A stretch of DNA of 64,000 bases from the NCBI RefSeq assembly GCF_001512305.1, contig NZ_LNUT01000005.1, positions 437,090-501,089 on the forward strand, in the 5' to 3' direction. Origin of the DNA: Arthrobacter sp. EPSL27. Lineage in GTDB: Bacteria > Actinomycetota > Actinomycetes > Actinomycetales > Micrococcaceae. Below are positions 7,957 through 16,996 of this stretch, piece after piece. The notes beneath the pieces were generated by a model. It ran no database searches. It saw only the letters and a program-made list of their open reading frames with translations, and was not told where the DNA came from. The translations under genes were made by a program, and so were the position numbers. Each line of letters opens with the position of its first letter. The stretch's first letter is position 1.

Positions 7957-8988
7957 ATGAAGTCCTGGGGGCCCGGCCGGCACTACAGCAGCAGCCGGCA
8001 TGCACGTGACGCCACCAGCGGTGGACTCTGGGGCGTGCCCTGGCGCCTTGGCGGGATCCGCCCGCAGGTCCTGCTGGTGCTGGTTGTCGTCCTTGGGCTG
8101 ATTTCTGCCGCGACGGTGTACGCCACCATCCAGGCCAGGGGTACAGCCGACGCCGGCGCCGCAGCTACCGCCTCCGCCTCGCCGGGAGCGGGCGGGGAGG
8201 CCAGCCCGCTGTCCGCCACCGGCCCAACCGCCACCGACGCCGCACCGGCGGCGGAAGTCTCCCCATCGGCCGCCGCGCCGCCAGCCCCGGCCAAGCCCGC
8301 CATCGGGCCGGCGCTCGACGCCGAAATCAACGCCGTCATCCAGGCCAACAGCGTGTACAAGGTGGGCGTTGCCCTCGTCGACATGAGTGACGGGGAGGTG
8401 CATGAGTACGGAACCAAGAGCAAGTTTGTCGCCGCCAGCACCGGCAAGATCCTCGCGGCGGAGGCCTACTACCACTTGGTGGAAACGGGGAAGGCATCCC
8501 TGGGAGCCAAGACGGGGGCGTCCACCGCCGGGCAGCAGATCCGGCAGATGGTCCAGCAAAGCAACAACGACTCGTGGGCGCTCATCCTGGCCGCCGTCGG
8601 CCACAAAGGCCTCACCAACTACGCCGCGTCCATGGGCATCCCCTATGACCGGACCGTTAACGGCCTGACTCCGGCCGAGATGGCGACCACCCTGTCCGGG
8701 CTGTACAGCGGCCGGCTGCTCAACGCCGAGAACACCGCCCAGTTGCTGTCCTACATGCAGAACACCAACTACGAAACCCTGATTCCGGCCGCCGCGCCCC
8801 CCGGAGTGGACGTCTTCCACAAATACGGGCTGCTGAACGGCAACCTCCACGACGCCAGCATCCTGGTGCAGGGGGACCGGGCGTTTGTCTTTGTGGTCTA
8901 CACACAGGGCCGGGACATGTCCGACATGGCTGCGCGGACCAATGTCATCCACCAGCTCACCAGCACCGTCACCGCGGGACTCTTTTAG
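7957..8988 (+). CDS. Membrane-anchored serine hydrolase, class A beta-lactamase-like
   Basis: 343 residues: a short cytosolic tail, one transmembrane helix (about 36-58, 'VLLVLVVVLGLISAATVY'), an Ala/Pro/Ser-rich linker to about residue 110, then a beta-lactamase-like domain. The Ser-x-x-Lys motif is 'STGK' (near 160), the second motif is 'QSNNDSW' (SxN type) and the third is 'HKYGLL' (K-x-G). The class A general-base Glu region is not clear. Such anchored proteins in actinomycetes may be penicillin-interacting enzymes rather than true resistance enzymes. The motifs are seen; antibiotic hydrolysis is not claimed. Confidence 0.75.
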   Translation: MKSWGPGRHYSSSRHARDATSGGLWGVPWRLGGIRPQVLLVLVVVLGLISAATVYATIQARGTADAGAAATASASPGAGGEASPLSATGPTATDAAPAAEVSPSAAAPPAPAKPAIGPALDAEINAVIQANSVYKVGVALVDMSDGEVHEYGTKSKFVAASTGKILAAEAYYHLVETGKASLGAKTGASTAGQQIRQMVQQSNNDSWALILAAVGHKGLTNYAASMGIPYDRTVNGLTPAEMATTLSGLYSGRLLNAENTAQLLSYMQNTNYETLIPAAAPPGVDVFHKYGLLNGNLHDASILVQGDRAFVFVVYTQGRDMSDMAARTNVIHQLTSTVTAGLF

Positions 8989-9059
8989 CTCTTTTTGACG
9001 AGCGGGTCCGTTCCCCAAAGAGGACCCGGCTCGTAGTCTGAAGGAGGGAGGTGATTGCC

Positions 9060-9293
9060 ATGAAGGCAGCACAGGGAGACCGCATCATCATCCGTGGCAC
9101 CACGGTGGAGTCATCGGACAGGCACGGGGAAATCCTTGAGGTTAGGGGTGCGGACGGAGCGCCGCCCTACCACGTCCGGTTCGACGACGGCCACGAGACC
9201 ATTCTGTTCCCCGGCGGTGATTTCGTCGTCGAGCGCAGCGCGGGACAGCACAGCGCGGCAGAGCACAGTACCGCCGAGGGCACGGCAGGCTAG
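9060..9293 (+). CDS. DUF1918 domain protein
   Basis: A 77-residue protein with an SH3-like barrel typical of DUF1918: 'GDRIIIRGTTVESSDRHGEI' then 'YHVRFDDGHETILFPGGDF'. The ATG at 9060 is chosen over the GTG at 9051 because AAGGAGG is ideally spaced from it. The last ~15 residues are a His/Ser/Ala-rich tail. The function of the family is unknown; it is common as a stand-alone small gene in actinobacteria. The stop codon lies in the left arm of a hairpin shared with the convergent gene. Confidence 0.85.
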   Translation: MKAAQGDRIIIRGTTVESSDRHGEILEVRGADGAPPYHVRFDDGHETILFPGGDFVVERSAGQHSAAEHSTAEGTAG

Positions 9294-9320
9294 CCCGGCA
9301 CGATCGACCGGCCGGGCTAG
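9290..9320. terminator. Symmetric hairpin containing both convergent stop codons
   Basis: CTAGCCCGGC (9290-9299) pairs perfectly with GCCGGGCTAG (9311-9320) around an 11-nt loop. The TAG of the DUF1918 gene is in the left arm and the TAG of the DUF5129 gene is in the right arm. No long T tract follows on either side. Confidence 0.75.
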
Positions 9321-10774
9321 AAGCTCGAGGAACTGCCGGAGCCGGAGAAGCTTCCGCCGCTGGCACCGTAGCCCGTGGTGCTGCCGCCGCCCCCGCGGGC
9401 GCTGCTGACGCTGCCGACGCCGGTGTTGAAGCCGGAGTTGAACGTCGGCACGGAGAAGAAGTAGTACGCGGGGTAGACGGTGCCCAGGATGCTGGGTTCG
9501 TACGTCCGCCCGTAGCGGTCCTTGCTGCCGGCCTGCGCGTCCTCCATGTCCCGGCGCATGAGTTTGGCTTCCTTCTCGTTTTTGGCGAACCCCTCGATGA
9601 CCGTGTCGGCGTGGTTCTTGAGCAGCTCCGATAAGTGGGTGCGCGCATCCCGCAGCCGGTCGAGGGCAGTCTCCGGAGTGATGGACCCGTCCGACAGTTC
9701 CGCGGTCCACCGTTCCAGGTCGCGGTGGCTTTGGTCCCGGAAGGCACGCAGGGCTGCCGCCGTCGCGGAGCCTCCCTCGGCATGTTTCCGGGCCAGCATC
9801 TGTTCGATGGCGGCCAGGTCCGCGCGGTACGGGGCCAGCTGGCGGTCCCAGGCGGGGGCCCAAGCGGAGCCGCGGTTGAGCAGGGCATTGGTGTCGGCGA
9901 TGACGTCGTCCAGTGCGTCCAGCTCCGCGGCGGCGCCGGCGTAGCTGCGGACCAGCTTCAGGTTTGCCCGCCTGCTGAGGTCCTTCGGCGACATGGCGTG
10001 GACCTGGTTGGCGAGGGCGGTGGCGGCGTTGTACTTCGCCATGAACGTCCGGTGTTTCTCCAGCACCGTGCTGCCGTAGCGTGAGGCCGCCGGGATGGTG
10101 CCCGCGTTCAGCTCGGTGACCTGAAGATCCATGCTGACGTTGGCGTAGCTGGCGTCGCCGCGGGCCAGTTCCCTTCGGCTGTCCACCCTGGTCCGCCAGC
10201 GCACAATCAGCCAGGTGGCGGCGCCGCCCACGGCAAGGGCCACAGATGTCCACGCTGTGACCAGGAATGCCGTGGACCGGTACCAGGGCTGGTTGATCAG
10301 TTCCGCCCCGCGCTTGATGCCAGCTATGGTGCCGTCCGTCCACTGCGCATCGCGCAGGAGATCCTTGGAGGCGTTCTGGATATCCTCCCGCTGTTCGGGC
10401 GAGACCTTGCGGTCCTCGCCCATGTACGTCCCCACATGCCGGCCTACGGGGTCCAGGGCAAAGATGAAGAGCCCGTCCGCCCATTTCTGCCCGTCCGCGC
10501 TGATCCACTCCGGGCGTTCGGCACGGGCAAACCGCAGGACCTCTTCGTTGAGGTTGTCCGAGGCGGAGCCGTTATACGTATAGACGGCCACCGTGGTGGG
10601 TTCATAGAACTCGATCGCCTGCACGGCAGGCAGCAGCGTGTTCTGGTCGAGCACCCCGGCCCGGTCCTCCACGACGATCGCGGCCGGCGGAACGGCCAGG
10701 GCCGCCGGCCCGGTGACCGCAAGCCCGATCACCACCAGCAGGACGGCACCCAGGACTTTCCGAACGATTCCCAT
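9317..10774 (-). CDS. DUF5129 / TPM-like membrane protein
   Basis: 485 residues with a signal peptide (about 1-27, ending 'PAALAVP'), an extracytoplasmic domain resembling TPM-phosphatase proteins ('VVEDRAGVLDQNTLLPAVQ', 'DGLFIFALDP'), one transmembrane helix near 166-190, a long helical cytosolic region, and a C-terminal tail rich in Gly and Ser ('GGSFSGSGSSSSF'). This architecture matches actinobacterial DUF5129 proteins; the role is unknown, and relatives are proposed to act in envelope maintenance. It is convergent with the DUF1918 gene and divergent from the next gene. Confidence 0.8.
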   Translation of the reverse strand: MGIVRKVLGAVLLVVIGLAVTGPAALAVPPAAIVVEDRAGVLDQNTLLPAVQAIEFYEPTTVAVYTYNGSASDNLNEEVLRFARAERPEWISADGQKWADGLFIFALDPVGRHVGTYMGEDRKVSPEQREDIQNASKDLLRDAQWTDGTIAGIKRGAELINQPWYRSTAFLVTAWTSVALAVGGAATWLIVRWRTRVDSRRELARGDASYANVSMDLQVTELNAGTIPAASRYGSTVLEKHRTFMAKYNAATALANQVHAMSPKDLSRRANLKLVRSYAGAAAELDALDDVIADTNALLNRGSAWAPAWDRQLAPYRADLAAIEQMLARKHAEGGSATAAALRAFRDQSHRDLERWTAELSDGSITPETALDRLRDARTHLSELLKNHADTVIEGFAKNEKEAKLMRRDMEDAQAGSKDRYGRTYEPSILGTVYPAYYFFSVPTFNSGFNTGVGSVSSARGGGGSTTGYGASGGSFSGSGSSSSF

Positions 10775-10925
10775 TTCTTGAGCGTAGTGCGTGCCGGAGT
10801 CGGCGTCGATGCGCCCGGCCCGGACCGCCGTCAGCGGAGGCCCGCAGCGGTGAAACTGCAGGTCAGGGCGGATTGGGGCCTAAAGACACCGTGACGGCGG
10901 GCCCTGCCTGCCGCATACTGGCGGC

Positions 10926-11507
10926 ATGAGTCCAGAGGCGAGAGAACCCGAACCGGCCCAGCCCGGACCAAACCCGGCCGAGCCGGCGTCGAACCAGCCG
11001 CCACAGCCCGCTCCGACTCAGCCGAACCAGCCGGCGGCAGCCACGGAGCCCGCCCGCCACCGGCCGGACCGGACCCTCTACGCCATCCTCGCCGCCATCG
11101 CGGTCCTGGTGGTGGTTGCCCTGATCGTTGTGTTCACCCGCGGCGAGCCGGCACCGGTGGACGAGGCCACTCCGGCCGGGGTGGTCCAGCGGTACTCCGC
11201 CGCCGCCATCGAGGGGGACGAGGCCGCCGCAGCGGCCTACCTGACGGATGCCGCAAAGAGCCGCTGCAGCGGCTACATGGAGCGGATGCCCGGGGACAAC
11301 CTCCGTGTCACCCTCGTCTCCACCACCGAACGGCCCACCTCCGCCGACGTCAGAGTGCTTATCACCGTCTCCGAGGGCGGCGGTCCGTTCGGGAGCGCCG
11401 AATACCAGATTGAAGACGTTTTTGACCTGGTCAAGACGGGAGACAAATGGCTCATCGACAGCGCACCCTGGCAGTTGACGGTATGCCCGGTTCCGGCGGC
11501 GAAGTAA
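10926..11507 (+). CDS. Membrane-anchored protein with an extracytoplasmic DUF4878-like domain
   Basis: 193 residues: a Pro/Ala/Glu-rich cytosolic tail (1-45), one transmembrane helix ('LYAILAAIAVLVVVALIVVF') and an outer domain of about 110 residues with 'ATPAGVVQRYSAAAIEGD' and 'DLVKTGDKWLIDSAPW', the pattern of NTF2-like/DUF4878 lipoprotein domains. Its stop overlaps the ATG of the following DUF5671 gene in TAATG, so the two are translationally coupled. No ribosome site is obvious; CATACT lies six nt before the ATG, so the mRNA may be leaderless. Confidence 0.7.
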   Translation: MSPEAREPEPAQPGPNPAEPASNQPPQPAPTQPNQPAAATEPARHRPDRTLYAILAAIAVLVVVALIVVFTRGEPAPVDEATPAGVVQRYSAAAIEGDEAAAAAYLTDAAKSRCSGYMERMPGDNLRVTLVSTTERPTSADVRVLITVSEGGGPFGSAEYQIEDVFDLVKTGDKWLIDSAPWQLTVCPVPAAK

Positions 11508-13174
11508 TGACAGCCGACGCCGCTGCCGGATCGGCCCAGCGGACAGTGCGCCGGCTCATCACGTACCTGCTGCTCTTCGCCCTGGTGGTGGTCGCCGCCG
11601 TCGGACTGAGCGGGTTGCTGGAACGGCTGCTGGTGGCGGGCACCGAACTGGCGACGGCGGATGTCGCCGGCCTGGCGCGTTCGCTGGCCTTCGCCCTGAT
11701 CGGCGGACCCCTCGCCGCGCTCCTGTGGTGGGTGGTCTGGCGGCGCCTTGCCGATGACACGGAACGGGCCTCCGTCGGCTGGGGCCTCTACGTGTCCGGC
11801 GCGTACGTGGTCTCCCTCGTGGTGGCGACCACCAACCTGCTCAGCACGCTGTCCACCCTGATCGCCGGCCAGTCACAGCAGTGGCGCACGTCCCTGGCCG
11901 CCGGGGTGGTGTGGGCCGGGGTCTGGGTCTGGCACCGGTGGATGTGGCGGCATCCCCGCAAGCGGCCGCTCGACCTGACCGAGGTGCCCACGCTGCTGGG
12001 CGCATACTTCGGGCTGGTGATCGGTGCCGGCGGCGCCATCGCGGCCCTGTCCACCCTGTTCGACGCCGCACTCCGCGGGGCGACAACCGCCGCCACAGTG
12101 GGCAAACCGTGGTGGGTGTCCGCCCTGCAGTCCCTGATCTGGGCTGCCGGCGGCGCACTGGTCTGGTGGTGGCACTGGAAGCACGACGGCGGCCGCCGGC
12201 TGCGCGGCGGACTCGCCAATGTGGCCCTCATCGCCGTCGGGGTGCTGGGCGCCGGGGTCCTGACGCTGGGAGGTGCGGGCGTTGTGCTGTTCGTCCTGCT
12301 CCGGCTCGCCTTCGACCGGACCGACGCGATGGATGTAATGCTCGAGCCGCTGGCTCCGGCCGTCGCCGCTGCCGCCGTCGGCTCGCTCGTGTGGGTGTAC
12401 CACCGCGGTCTGGCGCGCGACAGTTCGGAGACCATCCGCCAGGGCAGCCGGCTGGTGACCTCGGGGGTGGCCCTGGTGGCCGCCGCCTCCGGGATCGGCG
12501 TGATCGTGAACGCCGCCCTGGCCATGGCCGCCACCCCGCTGGCGGGTTCCGGGGCGCGCACCCTCCTGCTGGGCGGGATCAGTTCACTCCTGGTGGGCGG
12601 CCCGGTCTGGTGGCTCACGTGGAAACCGCTCGACCGGACCTCCCTGGCGGCACCCGGCGCGGCAGGAGGCCCGGCCTGGTTGAACGCCCGGCGGGTCTAC
12701 CTCATTGTGGTGTTCGGAGTGAGCGCCGTGGTTGCCGTGATCACCCTCCTGGTGATCGGGTTCCGGATGTTCGAGTACTACCTGGGCGACCTCTCGGGCG
12801 GCAGCCTCGTGGAGCGGATCCGCGCCCCGCTCGGCCTGCTGGTGGCCACGGGCCTGGTGGCCGGCTACCACTTCGCGGTGTGGCGGCACCAGCGCGCGGT
12901 CCTCACCGCGGCGGGCACCGTCCGGAAAAGCAGCATCGGGCACGTCCTCCTGGTCACCGGGGGGAATCCGGCTCCGCTGCACCGGGCCATCGAGGAGGCC
13001 ACCGGCGCCGGTGTGACGGTGTGGAGACGGGCCGACGTCGGGACGGGTCCCGGTCCCGACGCCGGCCGGCTGGCCGGGGAACTGGCCGGCCGGCTTGAGG
13101 GGGTGACCGGCAACCGGGTGCTGGTAACCGTCAGCCCGGACGGCACCATCGACGTGATTCCGCTGCTGGGCTAG
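11507..13174 (+). CDS. Multi-spanning membrane protein with DUF5671 repeats
   Basis: A 555-residue protein with at least twelve hydrophobic segments, arranged in repeated units each containing 'GGPxxxLLWWVVWRRL'-like motifs ('GGPLAALLWWVVW' and later 'GGPVWWLTWK'), which is the pattern of DUF5671. The last ~90 residues are soluble. The ATG at 11507 shares one base with the upstream stop, which fixes the start. The pair probably forms one envelope complex, the small gene providing the outside domain (inference). No transport signature is recognised. Confidence 0.75.
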   Translation: MTADAAAGSAQRTVRRLITYLLLFALVVVAAVGLSGLLERLLVAGTELATADVAGLARSLAFALIGGPLAALLWWVVWRRLADDTERASVGWGLYVSGAYVVSLVVATTNLLSTLSTLIAGQSQQWRTSLAAGVVWAGVWVWHRWMWRHPRKRPLDLTEVPTLLGAYFGLVIGAGGAIAALSTLFDAALRGATTAATVGKPWWVSALQSLIWAAGGALVWWWHWKHDGGRRLRGGLANVALIAVGVLGAGVLTLGGAGVVLFVLLRLAFDRTDAMDVMLEPLAPAVAAAAVGSLVWVYHRGLARDSSETIRQGSRLVTSGVALVAAASGIGVIVNAALAMAATPLAGSGARTLLLGGISSLLVGGPVWWLTWKPLDRTSLAAPGAAGGPAWLNARRVYLIVVFGVSAVVAVITLLVIGFRMFEYYLGDLSGGSLVERIRAPLGLLVATGLVAGYHFAVWRHQRAVLTAAGTVRKSSIGHVLLVTGGNPAPLHRAIEEATGAGVTVWRRADVGTGPGPDAGRLAGELAGRLEGVTGNRVLVTVSPDGTIDVIPLLG

Positions 13175-13195
13175 CTGTACCGGGCCGGGTCGCCA

Positions 13196-14890
13196 CTACT
13201 CCAGTCCGAACTCCCGCTTGTAGCTCCGCACCGCGTTGGTGACGGTGGGGAAGAAGTGGTCGGGGCCGAAGCGGCTGCTGACGCCGAACCGGATCAGGCG
13301 GTCCTTGATGGGGCCCTTCATCTCCGCGAAGACCAGGCTGATGCCGCGCCGGGCCAGTTCGTCGTCGAGTGCCACCAGGTCATCCAGCGCGGTGGTGTCC
13401 AGGCCCGTGATGGCCTCCGACGCCACAATCACCCACCGCACGGGTTCCGGCGCGCGCGCCACAAGTCTCCGGATGTGGTCGGTGAAGACAGCGCCGTTGG
13501 CGAAGAACAGCGGGGCGTCGAAGCGGGCGATCACCAGCCCGGGGATGCGCTGGCCCTCGGGATGGCGGCTCAGGTCGTGGTAGCCGGGCACCTCGCCCAC
13601 GCTGCCGAGCTCGGTGCGGTAGGGGTCCAGGGCGCGGAGCACAAAGGCGATCAGGGACAGGCCGATCGCCACCACAATGCCCTCGAGGACACCCACGAAA
13701 GCGACGCCCAGGAAAGTGGTCACCAGGAGGGCGGCCTCCGTCCGGCTCATCCTGAGCAGGCGGCGGAGCGTTTTCACGTCAAGGATGGACGCCGCCGCCA
13801 CCATCACCACGCCGGCCAGGACGCTGGACGGCAGGAACGTGGTCAGGCCGGGGGCCAGCACCATAAACAGCACCACCAGCACGGCGGCGGTAGCCCCCGC
13901 CAGCGGACTCTTGGCCCCCGCCTCGACGGCGATCGGGGTGCGTGAGGTGCTGCCGGAAATCGGGAAGCCGCCGAAAAGGCCGCTGGCGACGTTCGCGGCG
14001 CCGAGGGCACCCATTTCCTGGTTCCCGTCGACAGGGACCCCGCTCCGGGACGCGAAGCTCTTGGACAGGACCGACGTGTCGGCAAAGGCGATCAGGGCGA
14101 TGCCGGCCGCCGGGGCGAGCAGGGCAAGGACGTCCGCCAGACTGACGCCGTCGAGCGCCGGCGCGGGCAGGCCGGAGGGCAGGGCGCCCACAGTGGGCAG
14201 CGCCGCCGTCAGGTCCAGGGCGGCGGTCACCGCGGTGGCGGCCACGACGGCGATCAGCACACCGGGGAGCTTCCCGGGCAGGAAACGGCACCCGACAATC
14301 ACGGCGATGCTGCCGGCACCAAACAGCAGGGCGAGGGGATTGACGCCGCCCTGGCCAATGGCCTGGGCGGTGCCGGCGGCGGTGTTGACCAGGGAGCCGC
14401 CGGGGCCGGAGATGCCCAGCAGCTTGGGCAGCTGGCTGATCATAATGACGATGGCGATGCCGTTGAGGTAGCCGACGCGGATGGGTTTGGACAGCAGCCC
14501 GGTGACAAAACCCAGCCTGAAGACCCTGCCCGCCAGCAGGAAACTGCCGATCACCAGGGCCAGGGCGCCGGCAAGGGCCACGGCGCGGTCCGGATCGGTT
14601 CCGGCCAAGGGCAGGACGGCGGCGGCAATCATGGGCGCCAGGCTGGAGTCCGGGCCGATGATCAGCACCCGGGAGGGCCCGAACACGGCGTAGGCCAGGA
14701 GCGGGATGACCGACGCATACAGGCCGGTGACGGCCGGGAGACCGGCGGCCTCGGCATACGCCATGCCGGCCGGGATGAGGAACGCGCTGAGGGCAGCCCC
14801 CGCGGCCAGATCGGATTTGAGCCACGGGCGCTGGTAGTCCCGCACCATCGTCAGGCCCGGGGGGAGTTTCAACGCCCGGGCTCCCCGCAT
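13196..14890 (-). CDS. SulP family anion transporter with STAS domain
   Basis: A 564-residue SLC26/SulP protein. The N-terminal signature 'DLAAGAALSAFLIPAGMAYAEAAGLPAVTGLY' region is complete, followed by about 12-14 membrane segments and a C-terminal STAS domain (about 440-555) with 'EAITGLDTTALDDLVALDDEL'. Family members carry sulfate or bicarbonate; the sequence does not decide. Its start lies just upstream of the phosphatase-family gene's stop, 12 nt apart, so the two may be cotranscribed. Confidence 0.92.
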   Translation of the reverse strand: MRGARALKLPPGLTMVRDYQRPWLKSDLAAGAALSAFLIPAGMAYAEAAGLPAVTGLYASVIPLLAYAVFGPSRVLIIGPDSSLAPMIAAAVLPLAGTDPDRAVALAGALALVIGSFLLAGRVFRLGFVTGLLSKPIRVGYLNGIAIVIMISQLPKLLGISGPGGSLVNTAAGTAQAIGQGGVNPLALLFGAGSIAVIVGCRFLPGKLPGVLIAVVAATAVTAALDLTAALPTVGALPSGLPAPALDGVSLADVLALLAPAAGIALIAFADTSVLSKSFASRSGVPVDGNQEMGALGAANVASGLFGGFPISGSTSRTPIAVEAGAKSPLAGATAAVLVVLFMVLAPGLTTFLPSSVLAGVVMVAAASILDVKTLRRLLRMSRTEAALLVTTFLGVAFVGVLEGIVVAIGLSLIAFVLRALDPYRTELGSVGEVPGYHDLSRHPEGQRIPGLVIARFDAPLFFANGAVFTDHIRRLVARAPEPVRWVIVASEAITGLDTTALDDLVALDDELARRGISLVFAEMKGPIKDRLIRFGVSSRFGPDHFFPTVTNAVRSYKREFGLE

Positions 14891-14902
14891 GGTGCTATCC
14901 GG

Positions 14903-15616
14903 CTACGCGGCGGGGGACGAGGCGTCGCCGGCCGCCGGCGCGTCCAGGCCGTACTCCGCCGAGATGAGGATGGGGAGGTGGTCCGAGGCGCCCCGCGGAA
15001 GGGTTTCGACACTCTCGATGTTGAGGCCCTGCGAGGTGGCGAAGTCGAAGTGGCCCTTGAACACCTTGTAGCGGGTGTAGGTCCGCCGGTCGCTGAGCGT
15101 CAGGTCGTAGCCGGCATCCTTCATCTGCGCCGTGAGGCTCTTGGTGAAGAACGGGTAGTTGAAGTCGCCCACCATGAGCGACATCAGGCCGCCGCCCATG
15201 CTCATCAGCTCCGCGTGTGCGGCGTGGATCTGGTTGCGGCGCAGCGAGTTCGACGCCGTCAGCGGAGCCGCGTGGAAGGACGCGATCACCAGGTCGTGGT
15301 CCGTCTCGTTGTCCACCACCCGGGTGCCGATCAGCCGCTCGTGGGCAGGAGTCAGCACACGGTCGTGGAGGGACTTCTTCAGGGCGAACGTCTTCGTTTC
15401 GTACGCCGTGAACCGGTCCATGCGGTAGTAAATCGCCAGGCCCAGCCGGTTGCCCTTCGTGGAATCGGCAAGGTGCAGGTCGCCAATGGTGTCCGGAAGG
15501 TCATTGGTGTCGCATTCCTGCAGGCACAAGGCATCAATCTCAAAGTTGCGGGCCAGATCAACCAGCTCACCGCTGGCATGGTGCTTACGCAGGTTGTAGC
15601 TGATGACTCGAATCAG
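14903..15616 (-). CDS. Endonuclease/exonuclease/phosphatase family protein with probable CTG start
   Basis: The protein has the family motifs in order: 'RVISYNLRKHHASGEL', 'LCLQEC', 'LVIASFHAAPL', 'LMVGDFNYP' and 'GASDHLPIL', covering the metal-binding Asn, Glu, Asp-x-Asn and Ser-Asp-His. The first strand 'VISYNLRKH' is coded upstream of every ATG, GTG or TTG in the frame. CTG at 15616 (237 aa) has GAGGTG five nt upstream and would replace the usual Met of a MIRVISYN start; ATT at 15613 is the alternative. A start at TTG 15529 would remove the first two strands. The substrate (DNA, phospholipid or phosphoester) is unknown. Confidence 0.75.
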   Translation of the reverse strand: MIRVISYNLRKHHASGELVDLARNFEIDALCLQECDTNDLPDTIGDLHLADSTKGNRLGLAIYYRMDRFTAYETKTFALKKSLHDRVLTPAHERLIGTRVVDNETDHDLVIASFHAAPLTASNSLRRNQIHAAHAELMSMGGGLMSLMVGDFNYPFFTKSLTAQMKDAGYDLTLSDRRTYTRYKVFKGHFDFATSQGLNIESVETLPRGASDHLPILISAEYGLDAPAAGDASSPAA

Positions 15617-15764
15617 GGGAACACCTCTTCGGTGGATAGTCGCGGAACGTCTGATCCTGAGTCTACCCAGTCCGGCCAGCCGGAGGGGAACAACGACAGG
15701 CCTTTGCGGCCGCTGTGAAGCGATAGGGTGTTCTGGGATTACCAGCCACGTGAAAGGGCGGACA

Positions 15765-16571
15765 ATGACGACTGCTGACCTGCCGGATCTTGCCGAGGGG
15801 AACTTCTACTACGAGGCACTGGGCGACGGCCGCTTCCGTTCCACCATCCACGCCCAGGGCGCCTGGAACGAACACGAACAGCACATGGCGCCGGCGTCGG
15901 GCATTCTGGCGGACTGCCTGGACCGGCACGAGCCGCGTGACGACATGCGGATGGCCCGCCTCAGCTACGAGATCCTTGGACTGATCCCGGGCGGTGAATT
16001 CGAGGTGGTCACCACCACCCTCCGCCCGGGCCGGACTATCGAGCTGGTCCAGGCCGAGCTGACCGCGCAGGGGCGCACCGCGATCCGCGCCACGGCGTGG
16101 CGGATGATCACCTCCGATACGACCGCCATCGCGGCCTTCGAGGATCCGCGGATTCCCGCCCCTGAAGACTGCAAACCCTACGACGCCTCCACCATCTGGC
16201 CGGGCGGCTATATCGCGTCGCTGGAGATGCGCATTGCCGAGGGCCACCGGGCCGGGTCAGGTACGGTCTGGCTGCACACCGAGCACCCGCTGACGGACAA
16301 GGCGGACAGCAGCGACGTCGCCCGGCTGGTGGGCCTGGTGGACACCGCCAACGGCATCGCCGCGCGGGTCCCGCCGGGCAAGGGCAGCTACGCCTTCCCC
16401 AACCTGGACCTCCAGATCCACATGTACCGGCGACCCGAGGGGGAGTGGCTGGGCCTGGATAACGAAGTCTCGTTCGGCACCGACGGGATCGGCCTGACCT
16501 CGACCGTGCTGCACGACCTCACGGGCCCGTTCGGCCGCGCCGAGCAGATCCTGACCCTGCGCAAGTCGTAG
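15765..16571 (+). CDS. Thioesterase (hot-dog fold) family protein
   Basis: 268 residues that read as a tandem hot-dog thioesterase of the TesB/4HBT-like class: an N-terminal unit with 'SYEILGLIPGGEFEVVTTTLRPGRTIELVQAEL' region and a C-terminal unit with 'WLGLDNEVSFGTDGIGLTSTVLHD'. It should hydrolyse an acyl-CoA; the chain is unknown. GGGCGGACA lies just before the ATG. It diverges from the endonuclease-family gene. Confidence 0.75.
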   Translation: MTTADLPDLAEGNFYYEALGDGRFRSTIHAQGAWNEHEQHMAPASGILADCLDRHEPRDDMRMARLSYEILGLIPGGEFEVVTTTLRPGRTIELVQAELTAQGRTAIRATAWRMITSDTTAIAAFEDPRIPAPEDCKPYDASTIWPGGYIASLEMRIAEGHRAGSGTVWLHTEHPLTDKADSSDVARLVGLVDTANGIAARVPPGKGSYAFPNLDLQIHMYRRPEGEWLGLDNEVSFGTDGIGLTSTVLHDLTGPFGRAEQILTLRKS

Positions 16572-16596
16572 CGGCCGGGGCGCGGCTGCCGGCGGG

Positions 16597-16980
16597 CTAG
16601 TGGAACACCAGCCACCCCACCACGGTGGCGAGCCCCGTCAGCACAGCGCCCCAGGCGATGTCCACCACGACGATCGCCAGCGGCCAGTTCTTCAGAGTTG
16701 CGGCGTTCGTCAGGTCATACGTGGCGTAGGCGAAGGTGCCCAGCGCTGCGCCGTAGCCCAGCGCCGTGAGCCAGCTGCCGCCGTCGAGCGCCGGCTGCAG
16801 GGCGAAGAAGACGATCCCTGCGATGTACAGGACGTAGAAGACGACGGCGTACCCTAGATGGGGCTTGTCCGCCATGAGATGGCCGAGGTGGCTCCGGTAG
16901 AACTTGCTCATCGACTTGAGCCAGACGGAATCGATTACGGCGAACGCGGCGGCTACGACGAGGAACTGCAAGATGACCAT
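16597..16980 (-). CDS. DUF2177 family membrane protein
   Basis: A 127-residue protein with four membrane helices and the DUF2177 landmarks 'AFAVIDSVWLKSMSKFYRSHLGHLM', 'FYVLYIAGIVFFAL', 'GTFAYATYDLTNAATLKNWP' (each checked as a shorter segment). Role unknown. The ATG at 16980 faces the start of the lipoate-ligase-like gene only 16 bp away, and no Shine-Dalgarno is visible for it; an in-frame ATG at 16998 would give six extra residues and overlap the opposite start. Confidence 0.85.
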   Translation of the reverse strand: MVILQFLVVAAAFAVIDSVWLKSMSKFYRSHLGHLMADKPHLGYAVVFYVLYIAGIVFFALQPALDGGSWLTALGYGAALGTFAYATYDLTNAATLKNWPLAIVVVDIAWGAVLTGLATVVGWLVFH

Positions 16981-16996
16981 AAGGGAGCATAACAAC

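Noticed and set aside
8341..8988. Beta-lactamase resistance gene
   Set aside because: The SxxK, SxN and KxG motifs are there, but the general-base region is unclear and the protein is membrane-anchored, so it is described as a beta-lactamase-like hydrolase without a resistance claim.
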